The position numbers and the translations under genes were made by a program. Below, piece after piece: positions 48,313 through 57,309 of a stretch of 64,000 nt of DNA; position 1 is the stretch's first letter; every line of letters begins with the position of its first letter. This DNA comes from Intrasporangium flavum (GTDB lineage Bacteria > Actinomycetota > Actinomycetes > Actinomycetales > Dermatophilaceae). Under the pieces are notes generated by a model. That model made no database searches and had not been told where the DNA came from. It saw only the letters and a program-made list of their open reading frames with translations. The DNA is taken from positions 1-64,000 of the forward strand of contig NZ_MLJO01000018.1 of the NCBI RefSeq assembly GCF_001956915.1. The letters are read 5' to 3'.

Positions 48313-48648
48313 TCAGTCGGCGATTCCCTCGGTGACGAGGTCGACGCGGAGCCGCACGACGTCACCGAGGTCGACGTCCTCCGCCCGACGCACGTGGGCC
48401 TTGATGGGGACGACGAAGCCGCCGTCCTTGGGGAACAGGGACGTCCGGAAGTCGGTGCGGCCGAGCCGGCCGTGGACGGGTAGGCAGCCCCAGCCGTAGC
48501 TCGCGAACGACCACGACGCCACCTCCTCGAGCGCGGGCTCGGGGACGGCGACGAAGTGGTACGGGGACGGCCCGCGCCAGAAGATCACCTCACCGGTGAA
48601 GTCGACGCGGAAGAGCCCAGGGGCGACGGGTGCCACGCGACCCAGCAT
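48313..48648 (-). CDS. DUF1905 domain protein
   Basis: A 111-residue small beta-barrel of DUF1905: FTGEVIFWRGPSPYHFVAVPE, WGCLPVHGRLGRTDFRTSLFPKDGGF, PIKAHVRRAEDVDLGDVVRL. No catalytic residues are evident and function is unknown. The start could also be GTG a few codons later. It is in the same direction as the F420-type gene (35 bases upstream of it). Confidence 0.85.
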   Translation of the reverse strand: MLGRVAPVAPGLFRVDFTGEVIFWRGPSPYHFVAVPEPALEEVASWSFASYGWGCLPVHGRLGRTDFRTSLFPKDGGFVVPIKAHVRRAEDVDLGDVVRLRVDLVTEGIAD

Positions 48649-48699
48649 CCAACGCCTCGACCTCGATCACAACGACCCGCCCCACCGTAGATTGGCGCC

Positions 48700-49590
48700 A
48701 TGGTCTTCACAGGGAGCCGACCGGCACCGTCGCACGTCATCGCCCACCTGTCCGACATGCACCTCATCGCCGGCGAGGGCCTGCTGCAGGGACACATCGA
48801 CACCGTCACCCAGCTGCGCAAGGCGCTGGAGAAGGTCGAGGCATCGGGTGAGCGGTTCGATGCGATCGTCCTGTCCGGTGACCTGACCGACAGCGCCCAG
48901 CCCGAGGCGTACGCCAGGCTGCGCGAGCTCGTCGAGCCGGTGGCCGAGCGGCTCGGCGCGGCAGTCGTCGTCACGGGCGGCAACCACGACGAGCGGCGAC
49001 CCCTGGCCCGGGGCTGGTTCGGGCGCGACACCGACGAGCCCCAGGACACCGTGACCGTCGTGCGCGGCCTGCGCATCGTCGCGATCGACTCGGCCCTGCC
49101 GGGCTTCCACCACGGTGGCTTCTCCGACGAGCAGTACGCCTGGCTGGCCGACGTGCTCGCGACGCCGGCGGAGCACGGGACGGTGCTCGTCATGCACCAT
49201 CCGCCCATCACCTACCGGTCGCCCGTGATGCAGCTGCTCGACTTCGACGACCCCGACCGGCTGCGCGCGACCCTCGAGGGCACCGACGTGCGGGCGATCC
49301 TCAGCGGGCACCTCCACGTCACGAGCTTCGGCACGCTCGGGCGCGTGCCCGTGTTCGTCGCGGGTGGGGTCTCCTACGTCGACGACGTCGGGGCGCCGCG
49401 CGAGCTGCTCATGGGGGTCGACGGCCCGCAGTCGTGGAACCTCGTCGAGGTGCACGCCGACCACGTCGTCGCGACGGTGGCACCGGTCGAGCAGCACCCC
49501 ACGTGGCCGAGCCTGGCTGACGCCGTCGTCGAGTTCATGGCCACCGTGCCCGAGGAGGACCGCCGGACGGTCTTCTCGACCAAGCGCTGA
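48700..49590 (+). CDS. CpdA-like metallophosphoesterase
   Basis: A 296-residue calcineurin-like phosphoesterase with all five metal-binding motifs: HLSDMHL (D19, H21), SGDLTD, GGNHDE, MHHPP and SGHLH. Its order and length match class III cAMP/3',5'-cyclic nucleotide phosphodiesterase-like proteins; the substrate is not certain. TAGATT at 48688-48693 is six bases before ATG 48700, so the transcript is probably leaderless. Confidence 0.9.
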   Translation: MVFTGSRPAPSHVIAHLSDMHLIAGEGLLQGHIDTVTQLRKALEKVEASGERFDAIVLSGDLTDSAQPEAYARLRELVEPVAERLGAAVVVTGGNHDERRPLARGWFGRDTDEPQDTVTVVRGLRIVAIDSALPGFHHGGFSDEQYAWLADVLATPAEHGTVLVMHHPPITYRSPVMQLLDFDDPDRLRATLEGTDVRAILSGHLHVTSFGTLGRVPVFVAGGVSYVDDVGAPRELLMGVDGPQSWNLVEVHADHVVATVAPVEQHPTWPSLADAVVEFMATVPEEDRRTVFSTKR

Positions 49591-49591
49591 C

Positions 49592-49610
49592 CATTTCGAT
49601 TATCGAAATG
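49592..49610. promoter_or_regulatory. ArsR-type operator-like palindrome
   Basis: CATTTCGATTATCGAAATG is an 8-bp inverted repeat around TTA, of the kind bound by ArsR-family repressors in actinobacteria. It lies 95 bases before the DUF4287 gene. No ArsR gene is in this window. Confidence 0.6.
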
Positions 49611-49704
49611 TCGAGACGGTCCGATGGCGTTCGACATGAGGGTGAGAGGCCGCCGGGACCGACCCGGGCCCCGCACCGGACACCCAGACCAAGGAGCACC
49701 CGAC

Positions 49705-49998
49705 ATGTCCTTCCAGGCCTACCTCGACGCGATCGAGAAGAAGACCGGCCTCACCCCGCAGGAGCTGCTCGACGAGGCGACCGCGAAGGGGTACGGCCCC
49801 GACGCGAAGGCCGCGGCTGTCGTCGAGTGGCTCGCTGAGGACTACGGGCTGGGCCGGGGCCACGCCATGGCCCTGTTCCACGTGGTCAAGAACGGGGCGA
49901 CGATCAGCGACAAGCACGTCGGCAGCACCGGCGCGCACCGCGACGACTCGACACAGCTGCGTCTCGACGGGATCGCGCAGCGCCACGGACCAGCCTGA
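49705..49998 (+). CDS. DUF4287 domain protein
   Basis: A 97-residue helical protein of DUF4287: FQAYLDAIEKKTGLTPQELL, then AAAVVEWLAEDYGLGRGHAMALFHVVKNG. The frame opens at 49624, but ATG 49705 with AAGGAG at 49691-49696 is preferred. It is followed by a hydrolase gene 58 bases on, and an ArsR-type operator-like repeat lies upstream, so the pair may be co-regulated. Function unknown. Confidence 0.85.
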   Translation: MSFQAYLDAIEKKTGLTPQELLDEATAKGYGPDAKAAAVVEWLAEDYGLGRGHAMALFHVVKNGATISDKHVGSTGAHRDDSTQLRLDGIAQRHGPA

Positions 49999-50056
49999 AC
50001 GCCATCCAGAACGCGAGAACGACCACCCGACAACGACTTTCGACAGGAGACCGACG

Positions 50057-50881
50057 ATGAGCACCACCCCGACCACCACCACCGTCCAGCACGCGCAGTC
50101 CGCCGACGGCACGCAGATCGCCTACGAGGCGTACGGCAGCGGACCCGTCGTCGCTGTCGTCGGCGGTGCGTTCTGCGACCGAGGCGCCTTCCGGGACGTC
50201 GCCCAGACGCTCGGTGAGCTCGGCTTCACCGGCGTCACCTACGACCGACGCGGCCGCGGGGACAGCGGCGACACCAAGCCCTACGCGGTGGCGCGTGAGG
50301 TCGAGGACCTCACCGCCGTCATCGAGGCGGCCGGCGAATCCGGTTCAGCCGCATACGCTTTCGGGATCTCCTCCGGTGGTGCGCTCGTCATCGAGGCCGC
50401 CGCCGGCGGCGCACCGCTGACGAAGGCCTCCGCCCTCGAGGTGCCCTACCGCACCGCGGCGTGGCCGCCGCCGCCCGAGCGCTACATCGAGCGCCTCGAG
50501 GCCTTCGAGGCCGAGGGCGACCGCGAGGGGATCCTGCGGTTCTTCAACCGCGAGGCCGTCGGGATGCCCGAGGAGATGGTCGACGGGCTCAAGGGGACCC
50601 CGATGTGGGAGCCGATGCTGTCGATGACGTACACGGTCAAGTACGACGGCCTGTGCCTTGGCGGCGACGAGCAGGACATCCCGGCCGAAACCTTTGCGCG
50701 AGTGATGATCCCGTTCCTCGCCGTGTGCAGCAGCGGGACACAGATGCCGTGGCTCCACGACTCCGCCCAGGTGGTCGCCGACGCGCTGCCGAACGGGACG
50801 GCTGTCGAACTGCCGGGCGAGTTCCACCAGGTGCCCGCCTCGACACTGGCACCGGCCCTCGCCGAGTTCTTCAGGGGCTGA
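50057..50881 (+). CDS. Alpha/beta-fold hydrolase
   Basis: A 274-residue alpha/beta hydrolase. The nucleophile elbow is GISSGG with Ser105; the catalytic His is in PGEFHQVP near the end; YDRRGRGDSGD is the usual preceding loop. A ribosome site AGGAG precedes ATG 50057. Substrate is unknown. A strong terminator follows. Confidence 0.9.
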   Translation: MSTTPTTTTVQHAQSADGTQIAYEAYGSGPVVAVVGGAFCDRGAFRDVAQTLGELGFTGVTYDRRGRGDSGDTKPYAVAREVEDLTAVIEAAGESGSAAYAFGISSGGALVIEAAAGGAPLTKASALEVPYRTAAWPPPPERYIERLEAFEAEGDREGILRFFNREAVGMPEEMVDGLKGTPMWEPMLSMTYTVKYDGLCLGGDEQDIPAETFARVMIPFLAVCSSGTQMPWLHDSAQVVADALPNGTAVELPGEFHQVPASTLAPALAEFFRG

Positions 50882-50903
50882 GCAGCATCCGGCGCGACCC
50901 CCC

Positions 50904-50932
50904 TGGGTTCCTCTGCCAGACAGAGGAACCCA
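50904..50932. terminator. Bidirectional terminator hairpin
   Basis: TGGGTTCCTCTG and CAGAGGAACCCA form a perfect 12-bp stem with loop CCAGA, between the hydrolase (plus) and GST (minus) genes. Confidence 0.8.
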
Positions 50933-50941
50933 CGGGGCGGT

Positions 50942-51958
<1,017 letters not shown>

Positions 51959-52060
51959 GGCTCTCACCCTAGGTGGCCGAGGCGCCCCTGGGACGACGCG
52001 GCACCGCACCGCAGCGCGTCCGGCGGGCACGACGCATCGGCATCGGGTCAGAATGGGGCC

Positions 52061-52738
52061 ATGCCCGGACCGAGGACGCGTGAGCTGCTGCCGCTCACGC
52101 CCGAGCGCGTCGGGGACCTCGTCGGCTCGTGCGCGCCGTGCACGTTCTGGCAGACCGTCCCGCACAACGGGCACGGCCGACCGACCGACCCGCTCGAGCT
52201 GCTCGCCGCCTGGGTCGAGCAGGTCACCGCCGACTGGGGGCCCCCCGGACGCGTCGCCTACGTCGACGGCCGCGCGGTCGGGCACGTGGTGGTCGCCCCG
52301 GCCCGGCACGTCCCCCGGCTCGCCGCCTTCCCGACCTCGCCGTCGGACCCGGCGACGCTCATGCTCGTCACCGCCGTCACGGGCGACCCGGCGGGAGCCG
52401 TCGACGGCGCAGGCAGGGGTGGCAAGGCGCTGCGCAAGGTGCTCGTCCAGGCGGCCGCCAAGGAGGCCCTCAACCACCGGGTCCGCGCGCTCGACGTCGT
52501 CGCGGCCCGACCGCTCGCCGTGCACCGCCACGCCTGCGTGCTCGAGGCGCACCTGCTCGAGGACGCCGGCTTCCACGTCGAGCGGGACCACCCGACCTAC
52601 CCCCGGCTGCGCATCGACCTGCGCACCCTCGTGACGATCCGCGACGAGGCGGCCGAGGCCGTGCGCCGTGCCCTGGCAAAGGTGCCAGGCGTGCGCCCGG
52701 TGCCCGAGACGCACCCGAATGGCTCGAGCCACGCCTGA
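52061..52738 (+). CDS. GNAT-like acetyltransferase
   Basis: A 225-residue protein resembling the GNAT proteins found beside cwlM/trx genes in actinobacteria. The N-terminal Cys pair motif CAPCTFWQT is typical of that group; RVAYVDGRAVGHVVVAP and AAKEALNHRVRALDVVAAR follow. CAGAAT at 52049-52054 lies six bases before ATG 52061, so it may be leaderless. The acetyl acceptor is unknown. It converges on cwlM. Confidence 0.75.
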   Translation: MPGPRTRELLPLTPERVGDLVGSCAPCTFWQTVPHNGHGRPTDPLELLAAWVEQVTADWGPPGRVAYVDGRAVGHVVVAPARHVPRLAAFPTSPSDPATLMLVTAVTGDPAGAVDGAGRGGKALRKVLVQAAAKEALNHRVRALDVVAARPLAVHRHACVLEAHLLEDAGFHVERDHPTYPRLRIDLRTLVTIRDEAAEAVRRALAKVPGVRPVPETHPNGSSHA

Positions 52739-52745
52739 CGTGCGG

Positions 52746-53966
52746 TCAGGTGCCGGTGCGGGGCGGCACGGCCTCCGACCCGACCTGCTGGTGTCGCATC
52801 GCCTCGAGGTGGCGGCGCAGGTCGTCGAGGCGCAGCACGCCGGTGCGCGTGGTGTCGGCCTCGCCGAAGTACATGCGCTGCAGCGCGACGACGACGGCCT
52901 CGGCGATCGCATCGAGCGTGCGCGCGTCGGACAGGGCCGTGGCGTCGCCCTCGTTGTTGAGGTAGCCGAAGTCGAGGCGTACGGCGGGCATCCGGGTGCG
53001 GCGCAGCAGCGACCACGTGCGCGCGTGGGTGCGGCAGTCGGTGAGGCCCGTGCGCGCGACGATCTCGCGCAGCAGCAGGTCGGCGAAGTGCTCACCCGTG
53101 GTCGACCAGCCGGCACCGTCGCCGTGGCCGTAGAAGAAGGTGGCGACGCCGTGGGCCGAGCCGGTGGAGCTGTGGTCGGCGTGCAGCGACAGCACGAGGT
53201 CGGCGTCGCAGGAGTTGGCGAAGGCGGCGCGCTCGTCGTCGGTGCCGGCGTCGGTGGCCGCGGTGCGGGTGAAGACGACGCTGACGCCGTGCGCCGAGAG
53301 CCGACCCTCGATGCGTCGGGCGAGGTCGAGGGCGACCTGGGCCTCGACGAGGCCCCGGTGCCCCGTGGCGCCGGCGTCGCGACCGCCGTGGCCCGGGTCG
53401 AGCACGATGGTGCGCCCGCTCAGGGAGAACCCGCTGCGCCGGATGTGCTCGCGCTCGCGCAGGGCGTTGGCGGAGCCCCCGACGACCGAGCGGCGCAGGC
53501 CGGCGAAGGCGCGCATCGTCTCGGGCCCGACGACACCGTCGGGCACGAGCCCGACCGCGGCCTGGAAGGCGCGCACGGCGGCGTCGGTGTCGGGGCCGTG
53601 GAGGCCGTCGACCTTGCCCGCGGTGAACCCGAGCTCGGCGAGCCGTGCCTGCAGCACCACGACGTCGTCGCCCTCGAGGAAGTGCTCGGGCAGGTAGCGC
53701 AGGACGCGGTCGCCCAGGCCCCAGCGTGCGCCGTCGAGCGCCGCGAACGTGGAGGGCCCGACGACGCCGTCGACGAGCAGGCCGCGCCGCTGCTGGAAGG
53801 ACTTGACCGCCTTCTCGACGCGCTCGTCGAAGATCGGGTCGCCGAAGCGGTCGACGTGGCCCGCGCCGCCCGGCAGGTCGCCGGTGACGACGAGCCGCTC
53901 GCAGACGGCGGCGACGGCGGGACCGGAGTCACCGCGTCGGAGCACGACCGAGGGGAGAGGGGTCAT
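52746..53966 (-). CDS. cwlM: CwlM-like N-acetylmuramoyl-L-alanine amidase family protein
   Basis: A 406-residue protein with two N-terminal peptidoglycan-binding domains (about 6-78 and 95-155) and a C-terminal Amidase_3 domain (about 186-363). Zinc ligands are present: H193 (DPGHGG), E208 (GLVEAQ) and H262 (SLHAD). The position of the usual catalytic Glu is Asp332 (VRLDFGYLNN). No signal peptide is seen, like mycobacterial CwlM, which regulates MurA from inside the cell. Start ATG 53966 has GGAAGGAG. It lies in the conserved trxB-trxA-cwlM order. Confidence 0.85.
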   Translation of the reverse strand: MTPLPSVVLRRGDSGPAVAAVCERLVVTGDLPGGAGHVDRFGDPIFDERVEKAVKSFQQRRGLLVDGVVGPSTFAALDGARWGLGDRVLRYLPEHFLEGDDVVVLQARLAELGFTAGKVDGLHGPDTDAAVRAFQAAVGLVPDGVVGPETMRAFAGLRRSVVGGSANALREREHIRRSGFSLSGRTIVLDPGHGGRDAGATGHRGLVEAQVALDLARRIEGRLSAHGVSVVFTRTAATDAGTDDERAAFANSCDADLVLSLHADHSSTGSAHGVATFFYGHGDGAGWSTTGEHFADLLLREIVARTGLTDCRTHARTWSLLRRTRMPAVRLDFGYLNNEGDATALSDARTLDAIAEAVVVALQRMYFGEADTTRTGVLRLDDLRRHLEAMRHQQVGSEAVPPRTGT

Positions 53967-54123
53967 GACGGCTCCTTCCGGTGGAGGAGGCCCGGGCGCG
54001 GGTGGCGGACGGATCGCGGGCGGGGGTGAGGTCGTCCCGGGGGCACGTGTCTCGACCCAAGGGCAGCGTAGTACGCGAAGGGGGTGGGGCCACACGGCCG
54101 ACCACCCCCGACAACGTACCCGA

Positions 54124-54447
54124 TCAGGCGATGAACTCCTCGAGCTCGCGCAGCAGCTTCGGCTTCGGGTGCGCGCCGACGATGGTCTTGACGACCTCGC
54201 CCTTGACGTACACGTTGAGCGTCGGGATCGACACGACGCCGTAGCGGGCCGCGGTGTCGACGTTGGCGTCGGTGTCGAGCTTGACGATCTCGATCTTGTC
54301 GCCGTACTGCTCGTTGATCTCCTCGAGGATCGGGGCCACCTTGCGGCACGGACCGCACCACGTCGCCCAGAAGTCGACGAGCACGGGCTTCTCGCTCATG
54401 AGGACGTCGTCGGCGAAGGTGGCGTCGGTCGTGTTCTTCAGTGCCAT
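54124..54447 (-). CDS. trxA: Thioredoxin
   Basis: A 107-residue thioredoxin with the active site FWATWCGPC (C31, C34), and the cis-Pro in VVSIPTLNVY. AGAAGGAA precedes ATG 54447. It follows trxB by 50 bases and is reduced by it. Confidence 0.97.
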   Translation of the reverse strand: MALKNTTDATFADDVLMSEKPVLVDFWATWCGPCRKVAPILEEINEQYGDKIEIVKLDTDANVDTAARYGVVSIPTLNVYVKGEVVKTIVGAHPKPKLLRELEEFIA

Positions 54448-54497
54448 GGAGATTCCTTCTCGGGTGCGGGGTGGCGAGGTGGGTGGTGCGCTGTGGT

Positions 54498-55541
54498 TCA
54501 GGCGTCGGCGCCGACGGCGGCGCGCGGGTCGGGGATGGCGCCGGAGTCGGTGTCGTCGATGGCGGCGGCCTCGGCGGCGGCCTCGGCGGGCCCGGAGGTG
54601 TCCTCGAGCGCGGCGAGGTAGTGCTCGGCGTCGAGGGCGGCCGCACAGCCGGAGCCGGCCGCGGTGATGGCCTGGCGGTAGGTGTGGTCGACGAGGTCGC
54701 CGGAGGCGAAGACGCCGGGCAGGTTGGTGCGCGTGGAGCGACCCTGGACGAGGACGTAGCCGGCGTCGTCGGTGTCGACGACGCCCTTGACGAGCTCGTT
54801 GCGGGGGTCGTGGCCGATGGCGACGAACAGGCCGGTGACGGCGAGCTCGCGGGTGTCGCCGGTGACGGTGTCCCGCAGCGTGACCCCGGACAGCTTGCCC
54901 TCGCCGTGGATCTCGGCGACCTCGGAGTTCCACGCGAAGCGGATCTTGTCGTTGGCGAAGGCGCGCTCGGCCATGATCTTGCTCGCCCGCAGCTCGTCGC
55001 GACGGTGGATGATCGTGACGGTCCGGGCGAACTTCGTCAGGAAGGTGGCCTCCTCGATGGCGGAGTCGCCGCCGCCGACGACGGCGATGTCCTGGTCGCG
55101 GAAGAAGAAGCCGTCGCAGGTGGCGCACCAGGAGACGCCGTGGCCGGACAGCTCCTTCTCGCGGGGTAGGCCGAGCTCGCGGTAGGCCGAGCCCATCGAG
55201 AGGATCACGGCCCTGGCGCGGTGGGTGTTGCCCTCGCCGTCGGTGACGGTCTTGACGTCGCCGGTCAGGTCGACGGCGGTGACGTCGTCGGTGACGAGCT
55301 CGGCGCCGAACCGCTCGGCCTGCGCGCGCATGTTGTCCATGAGGTCGGGGCCCATGATGCCGTCGCGGAAGCCGGGGAAGTTCTCGACGTCGGTGGTGTT
55401 CATGAGCGCACCACCGGCCGTGACGGCGCCCTCGAAGACGAGGGGGGCCAGGTTCGCCCGCGCGGCGTAGACCGCTGCGGTGTAGCCGGCCGGGCCGGAG
55501 CCGATGATGATGACGTTGCGCACGTCGGACATGTCGGACAC
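54498..55541 (-). CDS. trxB: Thioredoxin reductase
   Basis: A 347-residue NADPH-dependent flavoprotein. FAD motif [13 protein letters not shown] at about 11-23, redox pair CATCDG (C139, C142), NADPH motif [12 protein letters not shown], and the final [21 protein letters not shown] 55541 with GAGGAG is the start; ATG 55532 is an alternative. A 35-residue Ala/Asp-rich tail is extra. It recharges TrxA. Confidence 0.96.
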   Translation of the reverse strand: MSDMSDVRNVIIIGSGPAGYTAAVYAARANLAPLVFEGAVTAGGALMNTTDVENFPGFRDGIMGPDLMDNMRAQAERFGAELVTDDVTAVDLTGDVKTVTDGEGNTHRARAVILSMGSAYRELGLPREKELSGHGVSWCATCDGFFFRDQDIAVVGGGDSAIEEATFLTKFARTVTIIHRRDELRASKIMAERAFANDKIRFAWNSEVAEIHGEGKLSGVTLRDTVTGDTRELAVTGLFVAIGHDPRNELVKGVVDTDDAGYVLVQGRSTRTNLPGVFASGDLVDHTYRQAITAAGSGCAAALDAEHYLAALEDTSGPAEAAAEAAAIDDTDSGAIPDPRAAVGADA

Positions 55542-55711
55542 TGGGACTGCTCCTCGGTGAAGCTCGATGACACTCTCGCTGACACGGGCGGGGCGTTTGA
55601 CCCCCGGCGTGTGCCCACGCGTCCCGCGCACCGGGTCGGTGCTGCGGGCCTCATGGGCCTCAACCGATCCTAGGCGGTCCTTGTTCCCGCGCCCGCCAGC
55701 GCGCCGACGCG

Positions 55712-56527
55712 TCAGGGCACGGGGGTCTCGGGGTGCAGCACGCCCGGCGCCTGCGCCGAGCACGACCGCTCGACGACCCAGACGCTGCTCGCGCCGTCGC
55801 GGGTGACGACGACGACCGCAGCCGGACGCCCCTCGAACGTCGCGAGGTCGGCCGACACGGCGCTCGGCGCCGGGGATCCGACGCCGAGTCCGTCGAGGCA
55901 GCTCGCGAGGCCGACCTCGGTGCCGATGGGCCCGATGGCCGGTGCCTCGGCGGCACCCGGGCGCAGCGCCGTGCCCGGGTGGTCGAGCAGGTCGCGGGCC
56001 TGTGTGCCCAGCGTGGCCGCCGCGTAGGCGGTGCTGCCGAGCTGGATGTGGACGCCGGAGGCGCCGGGTGCGGCCGAGGGGGAGGACGCCGCGGGCGTCG
56101 AGGAGGTGAACCCGCCGCCGATGACGGCCGTGCTGTTCGGGCGCTTCGTCAGGTGCAGCGCTGACGCGCCCGCCGCGACGACGAGGGCGGCAGCGGCCAC
56201 CGCCGCGGCGAGGTAGTACGGGCGGCGCCGGCGCTCCGGACGGCGCAGCTCGAGGACGGCGGCGTGCTCGTCGTGCGGACCGGCGGGCGCCGACGCGTCG
56301 GCGAGCGGGCCACGGTCGACGCGGAGGCGGCCCTCCTGCGCCAGCGCGGCGGCGATGCGGTCGGCGACGGCGTCCGGCATCGGGCCCGGGTCGGGCCCGG
56401 GGTCCGCGAGGAGGGCGCGAACGTGCTCTTCGTGCTCGTCGTGCAGCTCCTGCTCCTCGGCGGACGGGAGCGCGGTCGGTGCGTCGGGGTCGAGGTGCGG
56501 CTCAGGGGAATGCCTGGACTCGTCCAC
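55712..56527 (-). CDS. Anti-sigma-M-like membrane protein
   Basis: A 271-residue single-pass protein. The cytoplasmic part (1-102) is acidic, followed by a membrane helix (104-125) and an extracytoplasmic domain with a Cys pair in LASCLDGLG and VERSCSAQ. It is in the position of the SigM anti-sigma factor, downstream of sigM in the order sigM-rsmA-trxB. No zinc-binding ZAS motif is apparent. GTG 56527 is the start. Confidence 0.75.
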   Translation of the reverse strand: MDESRHSPEPHLDPDAPTALPSAEEQELHDEHEEHVRALLADPGPDPGPMPDAVADRIAAALAQEGRLRVDRGPLADASAPAGPHDEHAAVLELRRPERRRRPYYLAAAVAAAALVVAAGASALHLTKRPNSTAVIGGGFTSSTPAASSPSAAPGASGVHIQLGSTAYAAATLGTQARDLLDHPGTALRPGAAEAPAIGPIGTEVGLASCLDGLGVGSPAPSAVSADLATFEGRPAAVVVVTRDGASSVWVVERSCSAQAPGVLHPETPVP

Positions 56528-56735
56528 GGGGTGGGTCCTTCGTCAGGTGCGTGCAGGGGCCGTGCGGTGCGTGCTGGTGCACGGGGTCCGTACCCGGCAG
56601 GGACCGGGCGTGGGTAGCCGTACGCCGGGGTTTCGACGCCCCGACGCCGTCCTCCGGTTCCACCCGGATTCAACCATCGTGCGCCGGGAGCGGATCGGGC
56701 CCGTCCGCGAACACGGTGGCGTGCGGGGTGGGGGC

Positions 56736-57308
56736 TCAGGCGTCGGCGGTGGGCCGGCGGCCCGGCGTCAGCCCGAGGTGCTGGGCCAGCGCCGCCCGGC
56801 CGCGGGCGCACCGTGACTTGATGGTGCCCTCGGCGACGCCGAGGATCTCGGCGGCCTCGGCGACGGGCACCGCGTGCATGTCGACGAGCACGAGCGCCGC
56901 CCGCTGGCCCTCGGGGAGCCGCTCGAGCGCCTCGCGGATGTCGAGGCGGACCTCGGTCGAGGCGTGGTCGTCGTGGCGGTCGGCGAGCTCGTACTCGGGC
57001 AGCTCGCTCGTGGGCTTGCGGCGCCGGAGCCGGTCGAGGCAGGCGTTGACGACGATGCGGTGCAGCCACGTCGTGACGGCGGCCTCGCCCCGGAAGGAGT
57101 CGGCCCGCCGGAACGCGGCGATGAACCCGTCCTGGACGCAGTCGGCCGCGAGCTCGGGGTCGCGGACGGTGCGCAGGGCGACGGCCCACATCCGGTCCTT
57201 GTGACGGCGGAACAGCTCGCCGAAGGCGTGGTCGTCGCCCTCGACGTGCAGCCGCAGCAGGTCGCGGTCGCTCAGCTCGGCGAACGGGGCGCCGGGGCCC
57301 CCGTCCAC
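56736..57308 (-). CDS. sigM: ECF RNA polymerase sigma factor SigM
   Basis: A 190-residue ECF sigma factor. Region 2 has ADCVQDGFIAAFRRADSFRGEAAVTTWLHRIVVNACLDRLRRRK; region 4 has the HTH VPVAEAAEILGVAEGTIKSRCARGRAAL. GTG 57308 follows the pseudokinase stop by one base, so they are one transcript. In Mycobacterium SigM sits in the same place, after murJ. Confidence 0.93.
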   Translation of the reverse strand: MDGGPGAPFAELSDRDLLRLHVEGDDHAFGELFRRHKDRMWAVALRTVRDPELAADCVQDGFIAAFRRADSFRGEAAVTTWLHRIVVNACLDRLRRRKPTSELPEYELADRHDDHASTEVRLDIREALERLPEGQRAALVLVDMHAVPVAEAAEILGVAEGTIKSRCARGRAALAQHLGLTPGRRPTADA

Positions 57309-57309
57309 C

